A DNA stretch of 64,000 nucleotides from Begonia masoniana (Eukaryota; Streptophyta; Magnoliopsida; Cucurbitales; Begoniaceae). Positions 12,964 to 25,393 of the stretch are shown here, piece after piece (within the stretch, counting starts at the first letter, position 1; each line of letters starts with the position of its first letter). The notes beneath the pieces were generated by a model. It saw only the letters and a program-made list of their open reading frames with translations. It did no database searches and was not told where the DNA came from. A program made the position numbers and the translations under genes. The stretch covers positions 25,203,432 through 25,267,431 of the forward strand of contig CM039509.1 in assembly GCA_022432975.1 (NCBI GenBank). Direction: 5' to 3'.

Positions 12964-15900
12964 TCATACAAATAGCTCAGGATATTTAGTCATCACATCC
13001 TGCTGTCGCTCCCACGTGGCCTCTTCCACCTCGTGGTTCCGCCACAAAACTTTGACCAGTGGAATCTCTTTGTTGCGTAAGACTTTGGTGGAATACTCCA
13101 AAACGCGTACCGGCCTCACCTCGTAAGTCAAGGTAGGCTGTACCTCGATCTCCGTAGCCTCCACGGCATGTGATGGATCACGTAGACATCTTCGAAGCAT
13201 AGATACGTGGAATACATCGTGGATACCCTCCATAGAGGCTGGAAGCTGTAGTCGATACGCCATCTTCCCGATCCTCTTCAGAACAGGAAAAGGCCCCACA
13301 TAACGAGGGTTTAACTTACCCCTCCTTCCAAATCTCGCTACGCCTTTGAACGGAGAAACTTTCAAATAAACCTCATCGCCTTCCTCGAACTCTAGCTCTC
13401 TCCGCCTAGTGTCAGCATAGATCTTGCAGTCTGACAACCTCCATGCAGTCTGACAACCTCCTGCACATATAGCTCGGCGAGCTGATCCATAGACGATGTC
13501 ATCCTCACAGATAAGAAGTGGGCCGACTTTGTCAATCGGTCCACAATAACCCATATGCCGTCATGGCCCTTCGTCGTCCTCGGGAGCCCCACAATGAAAT
13601 CCATGGAGATCTGCTCCCACTTACACTCCGGAATCGGCAGTGGCAATAACGTTCCGGTCGGTCTTCGGTGCTCTGCCTTCACCTGTTGGCATACTAAACA
13701 GGTCTCAACGTACTTGGCAACCTCCCTCTTCATGTTCGGCCACAAGAAGTATTGTTTCAAATCCCGGTACATCTTAGTACTTCCCGGGTGCACAGAATAT
13801 GCCGAAGAATGTGCCTCGGCCAATATCTCCTTCTTCATATCCTCGTCGCTAGGCACGTACCTCCTATGCCTGAACTTCAGAATACCATCCTCTGATAAAT
13901 GAAAATCTGACGAGTCTCCCAAGGTCATGCTCGATCGAAGCTCCTCACACTCCGTATCACTCTACTGAGCCTCACGTATCTGATCCAGAATAGTCGGCCT
14001 GAGAGAAATGTTGGCGAGCATACTGGACAACTCAGCCACTATCTCCACATCGAATCTCTCAATCTCTGACCGCAGCGTAACTGACATCGCTGCTAACGAA
14101 GGCTGGCTCGCAGAAGGCACTCTACTCAAAGCATCAGCTACCTTGTTCGCCTTTCCTGGATGGTACTCGATATCAAAATCATAATCTTTGACGAACTCAA
14201 GCCATCGTCTCTGACGCATGTTCAGCTCCTTCTGCGTAAATAAGTACTTCAGGCTCTTGTGGTCAGAAAATATCTCGCACTGCTGCCCATACAAATAATG
14301 TCTCCATATCTTTAGTGCGAAGACCACAGCTGCTAACTCAAGGTCATGCGTAGGGTAATTCTGCTCGTACGGCTTCAGCTGCCGAGAAGCATAAGCAATA
14401 AGTCTCCCCTCCTGCATCAACACACAACCGAGTCCCACTCCAGATGCATCGCAATAAATACTGTATCTGACACCTTCAACAGGTAGCGCCAGTACTGGAG
14501 CGGTGGTCAATCTCTGCTTTAACTCCATAAAACTATCTTCACAAGCAGCCGACCATACAAACTTCTTGTTCTTCCGAGTCAATCGTGTAAGAGGAAGTGC
14601 GATCTTCGAGAATCCCTCTATAAACTTCCGATAATAACCGGCCAATCCGAGAAATCCACACACCTCACGTACGTTCTTCGGCTATGGCCAATCTCTGACC
14701 ACCTGAATCTTGCTCGGATCCTCGTAAACTCCGTCCTGTGATATAATATGGCCAAGGAAGCTCACTCTGTCAAGCCAAAACTCACACTTCAAAAACTTTG
14801 GATACAGCTGGCGTTGACTCAGAATCTGTAAAACAATCCTCAGATGCTCCTCGTGCTCTTCCTTTGTCTTAGAGTAAATCAAGATGTCGTCGATGAAAAC
14901 CACCACGAACTTGTCCAGATACTCCTTGAAGACACGGTTCATCAGATCCATAAACGCTGCAGGGGCATTAGTAAGTCCAAAAGACATGACAAGGAACTCA
15001 TAATGCCCCTACCTCGTTCGGAATGCCGTCTTCTGAATATCATCCCCCCGGACTTTCAGCTGATAATAACCCGAGCGCAGGTCGATCCTGGAAAATACTC
15101 GGGCACCCTGTAGCTGATCAAATAAGTCATCAATCCGGGGCAGTGGGTACTTATTCTTCACTGTGAGCTTATTCAGCTCCCTGTAATCAATGCACATCCT
15201 GAGGGTCCCATCCTTCTTCTTGACAAATAGAACGGGCGCACCCCAGGGTGAAACGCTGGGTCGAATAAATCCCTTCTCTAACAACTCGTCAAGCTAAGTC
15301 CTCAACTCAGCTGGTGCCAACCGATACGGGTTTTTAAACCTCGGCGCGGAGTTAGGATAGACATCAATGGTAAACTCAATCTCCCGATCCAGCGGTAATC
15401 CGGGAAGATCATCAAGGAATATATGAGAAAACTCTCTGACAATAGGAATGTCGCTCGGCTTTTCTCCGCTGAGCAACCGACAATCAAATACAGAGGCCAA
15501 ATAAATAGAGCACGCACCTTTGAACTGCTCGTTGACCTCCATAGAATAAGAAATAGGCGAGCTACTCAATCGGTTCATCGCCTAATAAGAAAACTCGGCT
15601 TTACCCGGGGGTCGGAAGGTCACTATCCCGGATCGACAGTCGATGGTGGCGAAGTGCTGAGCAAGCCAGTCCATCCCTAAGATAAGATCATACCGCTCTA
15701 TGCTCATAACTATCAAACGAGCATAAAGGGTAATATCCCCCACTGAGATGACGTTGCCCTGGAGAGTACGTTCTGACTGCATAAGCTCTCCAGAAGGCAG
15801 CATCACTCTATACTCAACCCCAGCTAACTCAGACTCTAGCCCCAATCTAGCCATGCATGCAGTCGATACAAAGGAGTGCGTAGCTCCTGTATCCATCAAA

Positions 15901-17006
15901 GTAAATACCGCAACGCCCATAAGTAAGATAGTTCCTGCAATCACGGCAGGCTGAGCCTCATCATCTACGTCGCCAGACTCGATAAATGCAAAAATCCTGG
16001 GCATAACCTTCCTCTGATCTCCACCTAACTGGTCTCGGCCAGGCTTCGGGCAATCTCTGATGTAATGGCCAAGTTCCCCACATCTAAAGCATCGGTTAGT
16101 GCCAACACGGCACTCACCACTGTGTTCCCTCTGACATATGGGGCACCACGGTATCTGAGAAGCCCCCTGTACTTGCTTCCCTTTACCCCGATCATTACCT
16201 CCCTCAAGAGGTCTCTTCACATCCCTCGGCTGCTGCTGGGGCTGCGCTCTAGGCTGCCCACCTCGGTTCTGCGACTTAGGTCATATCTCACGGAAGAAGC
16301 CCTTAGCTGGCTCCCTCGGTCTAACACAAGTAGCTCTGGCAGCTTCAATATCCAGAGCTCTGGCCGTAATGTCAAAAAAGGGTACATCAATAATACCCGA
16401 GACTACAACGTGCATCCGAATCTCCGGATTTAGTCCCTCCATAAACTGGTGCACCTTATCCTCATTATCGCTAACAAGACGAGGTGCAAATCTGGATAAT
16501 GCCTCGAACCTCCGAATATAATCAGCAACCGAACCAGTCTGCTTCAGCTGCATAAACTCATTCCTCTTCGCCACTCGCACAGTGCGGCTGAAATACTTGT
16601 CAAAGAACACGGTCTTAAACCGTTCCCACGTCATAATAGATACATCCGTCGTCACCTTGATCGAATCCCACCAGAAACGGGCATCCATCGCTAAGTGAAA
16701 GGTAGCATAAGCCACCTTGCTCCCGTTCCCTACCTCGGCATAAGCTAACATATCCTCCATAACCCGGATCCATTCCTCCGCAACAGTAGGATCCGATGAT
16801 CGACCATCGAACACTGGAGGCCGTAGACCCTGAAACTTCTGCATGCCCTGGTTATTGGGAACTATCAAATCCTGGGCCCTCTGGTTCTCCCGTTTCACTA
16901 AGTCTGTAATTTGCTGCGCTTGCCGGTCCATATGCTGAGACTGGCGATCTATCAATTCCGTAAATCGATCTAGCGCGTCATCTCTAGGATCTCTTCCTCG
17001 AGTCAT
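12964..17006 (-). pseudogene. El-2 gag-pol, six stops and an integrase deletion
   Basis: One frame runs from ATG at 17006 to about 13400, with in-frame stops at 16281, 15582, 15294, 15009, 14682 and 13962. It contains gag (EEWIRVMEDM, FWWDSI), two CCHC-like knuckles (CFRCGELGHYIRDC), an intact protease motif DTGATHSFV, RT with FIDDIL, RNase H, the HHCC integrase domain and the first catalytic Asp (MDFIVG). About 140 residues are then missing: after VVRLHG the sequence jumps, in another frame, to the post-catalytic DCKIYADTRRRELEF region, so the second Asp and the Glu of the DDE triad are gone. The chromodomain-like tail (VLRNKEIPLVKVLW) survives to the stop at 12964. Confidence 0.93.
13423..13462. 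repeat. 20-bp direct duplication at El-2 integrase deletion junction
   Basis: The word tgcagtctgacaacctcc occurs twice with a 20-base period, exactly where the integrase core is lost and the frame changes. This looks like a deletion repaired with filler copied from adjacent sequence. Confidence 0.8.
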
Positions 17007-17152
17007 AGTGTATAAAGCCTATAACAAATTAAACAGATAATCCTAAGAAATAAAATCAAATAAAGCTATAAACAGACTTACAGTTGATGAAGGATGTCCG
17101 CGTAGTGGCTGTGCAGTCGAGCAGTCTACAGAACTGATTTTAAAACCCGGGG

Positions 17153-17164
17153 GCTCTGATACCA
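17153..17164 (-). other. El-2 primer-binding site (tRNA-iMet)
   Basis: Minus-strand TGGTATCAGAGC, a perfect 12-base match to the standard plant initiator-Met PBS, 4 bases from the LTR. Confidence 0.95.
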
Positions 17165-17168
17165 TAAA

Positions 17169-19542
17169 TGTAACACCCCTAATACTGTACCCATTTTACC
17201 CGTATAAATTTTTCATTTTATTTTACACTTTGAGCGGAAATTAAATCAGAATTGAAGTCTACATTTTAAATCACTTAAAACAAAACCATTTATAAACTTA
17301 AAACTATTTAAAAATAATTAATAAAACCATTAAAACATTTATCAATCGGTGAAGGGTAAAATCAGAAAGCAGAGGCAGAAGAAAGGCAGCGACTAATCGC
17401 TGCAAAGGCTGCATTATGCAGCGACCAGTCGCTGTATTGCAGCGACTAATCCCTCTCTGGAATCCGAGATTCCAGAGAGCTAACCCAAATATTTCCGACA
17501 TTTCCAGAGACTTTCTTCCTTACACTCCACAGAAATTATCTCCTTTTTCATGTCATAAATCAATGAATTAAACGAACTAAACATACGTTAAACTGTTGTA
17601 AAAACGAACTGCATGGATACGTTTAAAAGTTGTCTAATTCTCCTGTTTCAAATTCCAAGCAGTTCCAGTAAAAACTATAAAAACACGGATTATAAACAGA
17701 TTTCCAAAAACGTTTAAAACATCAAATATGAACCCAACATCTGACCATATCCAAACATCCTAACGTGTTCGTCTATACATACGTATCATCCATTAAATCC
17801 CACAAAATACTCACACAGACATCCCCACGGTTCAAAACGCACCGACTGCTCAGCACACTCACACGGCTATTCTCCGTCAACTGCATCATACGTCAGGAGG
17901 AGGAACGTCGTCCTCACCTGGCTCAATGTCACCTACACCACACAGACACCTATGAGCTAACAGGCTCAGTAAATTCTACGTAAATGCAGATGCGTGCAGT
18001 GCATATGGAGTTCAGAAATCATGCATAACAGAGCGTCGCAGATAGTATATCACCGAGATCTCATCCCCCTAACCGAAGGGGGCCCATCCAGCGGTCGGAC
18101 TACCCCGTGCGGTTAGAGGAGGGGGGTACACGCTTACAACACGTACAGCCGTGCCTGAGCCCCACCTCGCGTGACCAGATAACAGATTACGTTCATTAAT
18201 TACAGTACATGAGATGTGGTATTGGCCAGACCCTCAATCAGTCCGCACAATAGATCTGAGCCCCCAATTTCTGGGCCACATCGGTTTTCAGAAAACATCG
18301 TGCAGTGCAGAAATTCATTTTCATGCCAGGTTAAAATACGTGATGCATGAACAGTTCAATATAAAAGTAAACAAACAAGCATGCGTACCATCAAGACTGT
18401 AAATGAAATAACCTACAAAATGTTTAAACTTAACTACCCGGCCAAAGTAATTAAAACAAACAATCCTCTAAGATCCTGGACGCGACATCGAAGTACGGTG
18501 TAGGCCAATCGGCCAGAGAAGATCACGAGAACTTACCTTAAGCGCGCTGAATCTCAAGCTTCGTCCACAGGAGTCGTGTGTCTGAGGTAAAACACGATAT
18601 TCGTCGTTAAAACCAATTTAAGCTATTGAAGTCCAAATCACAAACCTTAACTAAAGAATTTTCCTAAATTCTTAACTTAGCTAATTGAAGCGTTTATAAC
18701 GTCAATTAATGCTCGATAATCCAAAACCTCAATTAACGAGTTTTTCCTTAAAAACCCGAAAATCTACAAATTTTAACTTTTTCCCAAATTGATTTAACTT
18801 CGTCCAATATCGTCCAATACATTCAATATATACTTAATCACGGCTAACCTATTAATTACGAACCCTAAATCTCGATTTCTAATAAAAAGCATAGAAACCC
18901 TAACTTTAAAACGATCCGAGAATTGAAAACTAACGCTATAGAATCATAGGTTCATACCTAGGATCGCGATTGGAGGAGAAATCACGAAGAACGGAGGAAG
19001 AACGGAGGAGAACGGAGGTCGGATTGGAATCGGACGTGAGGAGGGAGGAGAAAAGCTCTCTGGCGTTTTCGTGAAATCCAGAGAAGAAGAAGAAAAAATG
19101 AGGGAGAAAGAAAAGTTAAGTTATTTTATAAATTAGTTTTGACAAATTACCTTTTTGCCCTTCTTTGATTTTTATAACTACTTCGTCATTCGTTTCGTAA
19201 ATCGGCTAACTATTCGGGTTATCGAAAACTCCATATTTTGCCAATAACTCCTATTCATTGCCAGGGCTTTATTAAAACTGTCTGTTTGCAATTTGGACCT
19301 CGTTTACTATTTTTACTAAAACATTCTTCATATTACGAGAAGCGTATTTACTCGAAATATAGCGTCCAAACTCCGAAAAATCCCGTAAATTTCCTAAAAT
19401 TCCAATTAATCGTTAGGACTCTAATGACGCTTTCCTTTTGTAAAACAAACTTGGTTTGACATATTTACCTAAAATGTCATTATATAATAAAGTATGAATA
19501 TAATATATTAAATTCAAAAATCTGTACAAGCCGGATAGTACA
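17169..19542 (-). repeat. El-2 5' LTR, 2374 bp
   Basis: Complete LTR with TG/CA ends. It carries the GCAGCGAC cassette (17387-17448) and the 12-bp stem-loop (17453-17479) on the PBS side. Confidence 0.95.
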
Positions 19543-19768
19543 TTTTGAGTCGCGATTCGCCTGACTCAAGACTTAATAATTTTTTTTATTTCATTTTTTT
19601 TTAACCCGATAAAATATTTGAAAGCGTAGCGGAAGCGTTTGATTAAAAACATCGTTTAAAATCAAAACATAAAAGCAAACATATATAAAATTATTTAGTT
19701 TTTTTTTTTTGCTTTGGCCGATCGGTCAGCTCAAACTGCCGATCGGTCGGCACCTCCCTTGCTCTACC
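19543..19768 (-). repeat. El-3 3' LTR, segment 2
   Basis: Starts with the second ttttg TSD copy and continues the alignment with 35077-35350, including the paired GCCGATCGGTC words at 19717-19751. Ends at TSD ctacc (19764-19768). Confidence 0.9.
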
Positions 19769-22180
19769 TGTAACACCCTTAATACTGTACCCATTTTACC
19801 CGTATAAATTTTTCATTTTATTTTACACTTTATACTTAATTAAACTTTAAGCGAGAACTAAACCGAAATGTACCCATTTTACCCATATAAATTTTTCATT
19901 TCATTTTACACTTTGAGCGGAAATTAAATCGAAATTGAAGTCTACGTTGTAAATCACTTAAAACAAAAACATTTATAAACTTAAAACTATTTAAAAACAA
20001 TTAATAAAACAATTAAAACATTTATCGATCGGTGGAGGTAAAACCGGAAAACAGAGGAAAAAGAAAGGCAGCGATCAGTCGCTGTAGGCGCTGCACAATG
20101 CAGCGCCCGATCGCTGCATTGTGCAGCGACCAGTCGCTGCACTTGCAGCGACCAAAACTCCTCTCTGGAATCCGAGATTCCAGAGAGCTAACCAATAATC
20201 ACAGAGAGTTTCCACCTTACTTTTTCCACATAAAACTCATCTCCTTTTTCATGTCCTCAATCAACGAATTAAACAACCTAAACATACGTTAAACTTTCGT
20301 AAAAACGAACTGCATGGATACGTTTAAAAATTGTCTAATCCTCCTGTTTCAAATTCCAAGCAGTTCCAGTAAAAACTATCATAACACAGATTATAAACAG
20401 ATTTCCAAAAAAACATTTAAAACATCAAACATAAATCTAACATCTAGTCAGATCCAACATCCTAATCTGTTCATCTATACATCCATTAAATCTCCCAAAA
20501 CACTTACGCAGGCATCCCCACGGGTCAAAACGCGCCGACTGCTCAGCACACTCCCACGGGCCATTCTCCGTCAACTGCATCGGACGTCAGGAGGAGGAAC
20601 GTCGTCCTCACCTGGCTCAATATCACCTATCACGTCACCTACACCATACAGACATCTATGAGATAATTAAATCTCAGTAAGCTTCGTAAATGCAGATGCA
20701 TGCGTGCGTATGCCATTCAGAAAACATGCTCAGATTCAGATACAGAAACAGATACAGATTCAGAGTCAGATTAATTACGTTGCAGACAGAATGTCACCAA
20801 GATCGCAACCCACTAATCGGAGAGAGCCCATCCTGCGGTCGGACTACTCTTTCCAGCTAGAGGAGGGGGGTACACGCTTACAACACGTACAGCCGTGCCT
20901 GAGCCCCACCTCGCGTGACCAGATACAGATTACGTTTATTCATTACAGAGGTTCATTCGTTTTCTTAAAACACGTGCAGAAATTTGTTTTCAATGCATTT
21001 GAAATACGTGATGCATGAACAGATATCAACATAAAATAAACAACCAACATGCATACCATCGAGACCGAAATAGCATAACCTAAAACAATTATAAACCTAT
21101 CTACCCAACCAAGGCAATAAAGCAAACAATCCACTAAGATCCTCGACACTAAATCGAAGTACGGTGTAGACAAATCGGTCAGAGTAAGTCACGAGAACTT
21201 ACCTTGAGCGCGCTGAATCTCAAGCTTCGTCCACGGGAGTCGTGTGTCTGAGGCAAAACACGATATTCGTCGTTAAAACCAATTTAAGCTATTTACGTCC
21301 AAATTTATCGAAATCTTAACTAAGGAACTCCTTAAAACTTCTAACCCATCTAATCGAGACATTTAAACAACTAATTCATGCTTGAAGGTTCAAAATTATA
21401 GTTAACGAACTTCTCCAAAAAATTCCTAATTTTTAACCTTTTCACAATTTGATTTAACTTCGTCCAATAACGTCAAACACGTGCAATACATACTTAATCA
21501 AGGCCACCCTATTAATTACAAACCCTAATTCGTATTTTTGACGAAACCCTAACGTGAAATCGGTCCGAAAGTTGAAAACTAACGCTATAGAGTCATAGGT
21601 TCATACCTAGGATTGAGATTGGAGGAAGAATCACGAAGAACGGAAGTCGATCGGAGGTCGGAACGGAGGAGAATCGCTCGCGGCCGAGAGAGAAAGCTCT
21701 CTGTCGTTTTCGCGAAACAGAGAAGAAGAGAGAAAGTGAGGGAGAGAAGAAAGAATTGTGATTTATAAAATTGATTTGGCAGATTACCTTTTTGCCCTTC
21801 TTTGATTTTTATAACTACTTCGTCATTCGTTTCGTAAATCGGCTAACTATTCGGGTTATCGAAAACTTCATATTTTGCCAATAACTCCTATTCATTGCCA
21901 GGGCTTTATTAAAACTGTCTGTTCGCAATTTGGACCTCGTTTACTATTTTTACTAAAACGTCCTTTATATTACGAGAAATGTAATTACTCGGAATATAGC
22001 GTTTAATCTCCGAAAATTCCCATAATTTCCTTAAAATTCCTATTAATCGTTAGGATCGTAATGACGTTTTCCGTTTGCGAAACTGATTTGATTTGACATA
22101 TTTATGAAAAATGCCACATATATATAAAATATGAATATAATATATATTAAATCCAAAGTCCGTACAAGCCGGGTATTACA
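19769..22180 (-). repeat. Solo LTR of the El-2 family, 2412 bp
   Basis: TG/CA ended, flanked by ctacc at 19764-19768 and 22181-22185, with no internal sequence, so it is a recombined solo LTR. It matches the El-2 LTR throughout but is clearly diverged. It carries the GCAGCGAC cassette at 20068-20152 and the identical 12-bp stem-loop at 20161-20187. Confidence 0.94.
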
Positions 22181-24173
22181 CTACCCCTCCTTCATTCCCC
22201 TAAAAACAAACACATATAACGAGCCAAAACTCCATTCCTCAATCAAAATATCCTGCTAATAATCAACACCTGCATTTCCAACCTAATTCAAATCCAATTC
22301 ATCAAAAACGTCAACTTTTATCAAAATATCGTAGTTTCAATATATCCGTTCCAAAACTACTGTTTTAAACGAAAACAGCCTTTGACTAAACATTTACATT
22401 CAAAAATGAATCCAATATCATAAAAAAAAAAAACTATACATCAAGATCTATCAAAATCCCAAAATATAAAGTCTCAAAACCCCTCATACCGTCACTCCAC
22501 AAGTCGGGTCGCCATAACAAGGTCCGCCAGGCTGGTGCCGTGGTCGTGCGCTGCCAACTGCTCCCCTAGTCCTAGCTGGGCTCTAGGAACTCACCGATCT
22601 ATTCCTCCATACCTACACCACAGAACTCAAAACATAAGCCTAATACTCAATAAGTAGTGCGTAATGAAATGAAAAGCTGTAAATGCAACACTAGCATATG
22701 CAATCTCTACTCTCTCACACTCGTTTCTATTTTCATGTTCTCGTAACGTATGATCCTCCTGCAGAGATGGGAAGCGGATCAGGTTTCCCAAGTCAATTCT
22801 CTATCTCGTCGAAGGGAGAATAACTTCCTTCGAGGTTATAAAGATCTTCCTACCGAGTTGGGAACCAAATCAATTTTGCCAAGTCATAGGAATCTCTATC
22901 TCATCGAAGAGCGAATCACTTCCTTCGAGGTTATACGATCCTCATATCGAGTTACTTCCTTCAAGGTTATACGATCCTCATATCGAGTTAGGAAGCGGAT
23001 CAGGTTTCCCGAGTCAATTATCTATCTCGTCGAAGGGCGAATCACTTCCTTCGAGGTTCGTAATCGTTATCCTCACCGTTCACATGTCAAAACTCTCACT
23101 CATACGTGAAAACCATGCATAGATTCATTTTCTTGCTCTTTCCAAAACATGATGCATGAACGGAATAAAACACACATAAACATGCAACTCATCCCTAATG
23201 TTCTGTAATGTAAGCCCGTTAGGGCAACACGCATGCATACACTACTTACCTGGCGTCTCTAGCTTTTGATATATTCGAATCCTATCTCGTTAACATGCTT
23301 AACTTATAACATAGTAATTCCGTATCAATTTGAATTACACTTAAACCAGACACCTCATAATTTCAACAAAAAATCATCCAACTTAAACAATTCACCAAAA
23401 TTCCAATCTCTGTCTGATTTTGATGATTTTAGATATTATAGAAACCTCAAGATGTCTAGTTTCTAATGGTTTTAACTATTCATCAAACCATCCTAAATAG
23501 CCTAGCCAAATTCCTGAAAAAGGAACCGTAACTCTGCATTTTCTAACAAAATTTTGGTTTCCTTCAAAACCCATACAACTCATCATATCTTTCTCAATAC
23601 AACCATCCATACAATCATCTAATCGTATTTAAACATTCAATAAGAGAAGATTTCAGCAACCCTCACCATTTTTGTGCAACTGAAATCGCCCCCAACAATC
23701 TTCTAAATCAAACTCTAATCGAAAATCAATACTATACACAAAACTCAAACTCATCTCAAGAGAAAACTAACTCTTTCCTTTGAAGCATTAAAATCGTCAA
23801 AAGAGAGGAGAGGGTTGTTGTTGTTTCTTCATGGAAGAAAAGAGAAGGAGAGATGAAGAAAGTGTGTGCTGTTGAAAAAGAAGAAGAAAAGAAGAAGAGG
23901 AGAAGAGGCTTCTGCGTGAGGAGAAAATGGCGGTTGGGTGGGGTGTTTGGCAACTTGGATAATGGTGGTTTCTTGAAGAAGCTACCATCTTTTTAAAATA
24001 AACATCAAGTTTTATCATTTTCAACATTTCTAAATCGTATATTTAATCCCACACTTTTAAATCCTTCATCTTTATTACCTTACTTCCCCTTATTTATAAT
24101 TAGTAATTCTCTTAAGACCTTTAATAGTTTTATGCACAAGTAAAGCTTTCTGGAAAAATTTCGGCGTATTACA
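22181..24173 (-). repeat. El-3 3' LTR, segment 3
   Basis: Resumes with cctccttcattcccc, matching 35360 onward, and ends GGCGTATTACA at 24173. Contains imperfect repeats of about 100 bp at 22745-23065 (aagcggatcaggtttccc, atctcgtcgaaggg, cacttccttcgaggtt words repeated), with fewer copies in the right LTR at 36030-36300. Confidence 0.88.
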
Positions 24174-24205
24174 TCCTACTCTTTTTATAAAAATTTTGTC
24201 CTCAA
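24174..24205 (-). other. El-3 polypurine tract region and deletion junction
   Basis: Minus strand reads a short purine run (AAAAAGAGTAGGA) next to the El-3 3' LTR, then abruptly enters the El-4 LTR at about 24206. The El-3 pol C-terminus expected here is absent. Confidence 0.7.
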
Positions 24206-24820
24206 AATAACTTATTTCAAGAACCTAGACCAGTGGAAGAAATGGGCTTTAAAGTTGTTAATGTGTTACAAATATAAATGGAGTTTGACTAGGCCCAAAT
24301 GATCACAAATTCAACAAAGAAGGCTCTAGAAAATGTAATTTCGAAGTCACATCCACTAGGCATTTAATATTGGCATAGAGAAGGCCAAAGGGTGTTTTGA
24401 TGGTTTCCAAAGAAGGCTGAACCTAGACCATATTAGCAGCAATGTTCTTTCTCATGTTTTCAAGGCTATTTAATGCCTATTCTAGACTATTCTTGTAAGC
24501 CTATAAATACTTAGGAGTTCTTCATTGTAAGACACACTAGAATGAGAATTATCTTGTGAGAATTTCCTCCAAACTGTTCTTCTGTAGAACTTGCGGAAAT
24601 TTCAAGTGCAACCACTTGATTTCCAACCCTTATAATATTGGTTTCTTGCTCTTCCATAGCAACGGGGTCAATATTATTTTCTTGATACTATTGGTTTCTG
24701 GTTGTCATATAACCACGGGGTCATTAGTCACTAAACTTTGAAACTGTTATTGGGCGATCCTGAAGTTGATTCCATCTATTGACGTTGGGTCTCACAACAA
24801 GTTTGTTGAGGTTTGCATCA
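24206..24820 (+). repeat. El-4 5' LTR, lacking its first ~121 bp
   Basis: Aligns with 30058-30672. The first 121 bases present in the 3' LTR (29937-30057) are missing. Contains a TATA-like ctataaata at about 24501. Ends TTTGCATCA. Confidence 0.9.
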
Positions 24821-24822
24821 TT

Positions 24823-24834
24823 TGGTATCAGAGC
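24823..24834 (+). other. El-4 primer-binding site (tRNA-iMet)
   Basis: TGGTATCAGAGC, two bases after the 5' LTR. Confidence 0.95.
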
Positions 24835-24959
24835 CTAGACATCCAATTGAGGTTTTGTTTATCGTCTAGTGCTTACTTTCTTTTTATTTCAATTTCCTCT
24901 TTGTTGTTGATCCATAATTTCATATCTTTGTTCTACCTCCCATTGATAGTTTATCAAAA

Positions 24960-25032
24960 GACAAAAAAAAAAGAGAAAAAAAAAGAGACAAAAAAAAAGA
25001 GACAAAAAAAAAGGAAGAAAAAAAAAAGAATT
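24960..25032 (+). repeat. A-rich (A)nGAG(A)nC microsatellite in El-4 leader
   Basis: Runs of 8-10 A separated by gagac or gag in the untranslated leader. Simple-sequence tract with no coding role. Confidence 0.8.
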
Positions 25033-25393
25033 TTCTTTATTCTGTTATCAAATACTTTTTGTTTCACACTCCGTGGTATCAATCTTATTGTGACCATATT
25101 TCTTCCATTCCTTCCTTTATTTTGTACCCCATTGCTTTCGTCTTTACTAAGAAATCTATATTTTAAGTGTGTTGGTTTTCATTTGTTTTGCTTTGATATT
25201 TACCTTGCTTAGTTTTCTCAAGAACTTTGAGGAGGAAAGTGAGTGGTAAAAGGCAAGAGTTGGAGAGCTTATTAGTGGGTAAAAGCCGAAATCTATGTGA
25301 GTAAATACGAGTGCTTGAGAACCATATTTGAGTGTATACACGTGAGGGAGAGGTGAGGTCCTTTTCTTTAAACTTTTACACAGATTCTACAGC

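Larger units (their letters stand above)
10543..19542 (-). mobile_element. El-2: complete-ended Ty3/gypsy chromovirus, 9000 bp
   Basis: Flanked by TSD ttttg at 10538-10542 and 19543-19547. LTRs are 10543-12923 and 17169-19542. It has a perfect tRNA-iMet PBS, a purine tract and gag-pol on the minus strand. Protein order and the C-terminal chromodomain-like segment place it near El-1 (Tekay-like), but the LTR sequence is a different family. Three further LTRs of this family occur in the window. Integrase deletion and several stops make this copy non-autonomous. Confidence 0.95.

Noticed and set aside
23756..24027. Ser/Phe-rich minus-strand frames, with counterparts at 36982-37268.
   Set aside because: The same frames occur in both El-3 LTRs; they arise from purine-rich (gaagaag) tracts and are broken differently in the two copies.
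24823..24834. tRNA-Met gene fragments at the several TGGTATCAGAGC sites.
   Set aside because: Each is a 12-base primer-binding site next to an LTR, with no cloverleaf around it.
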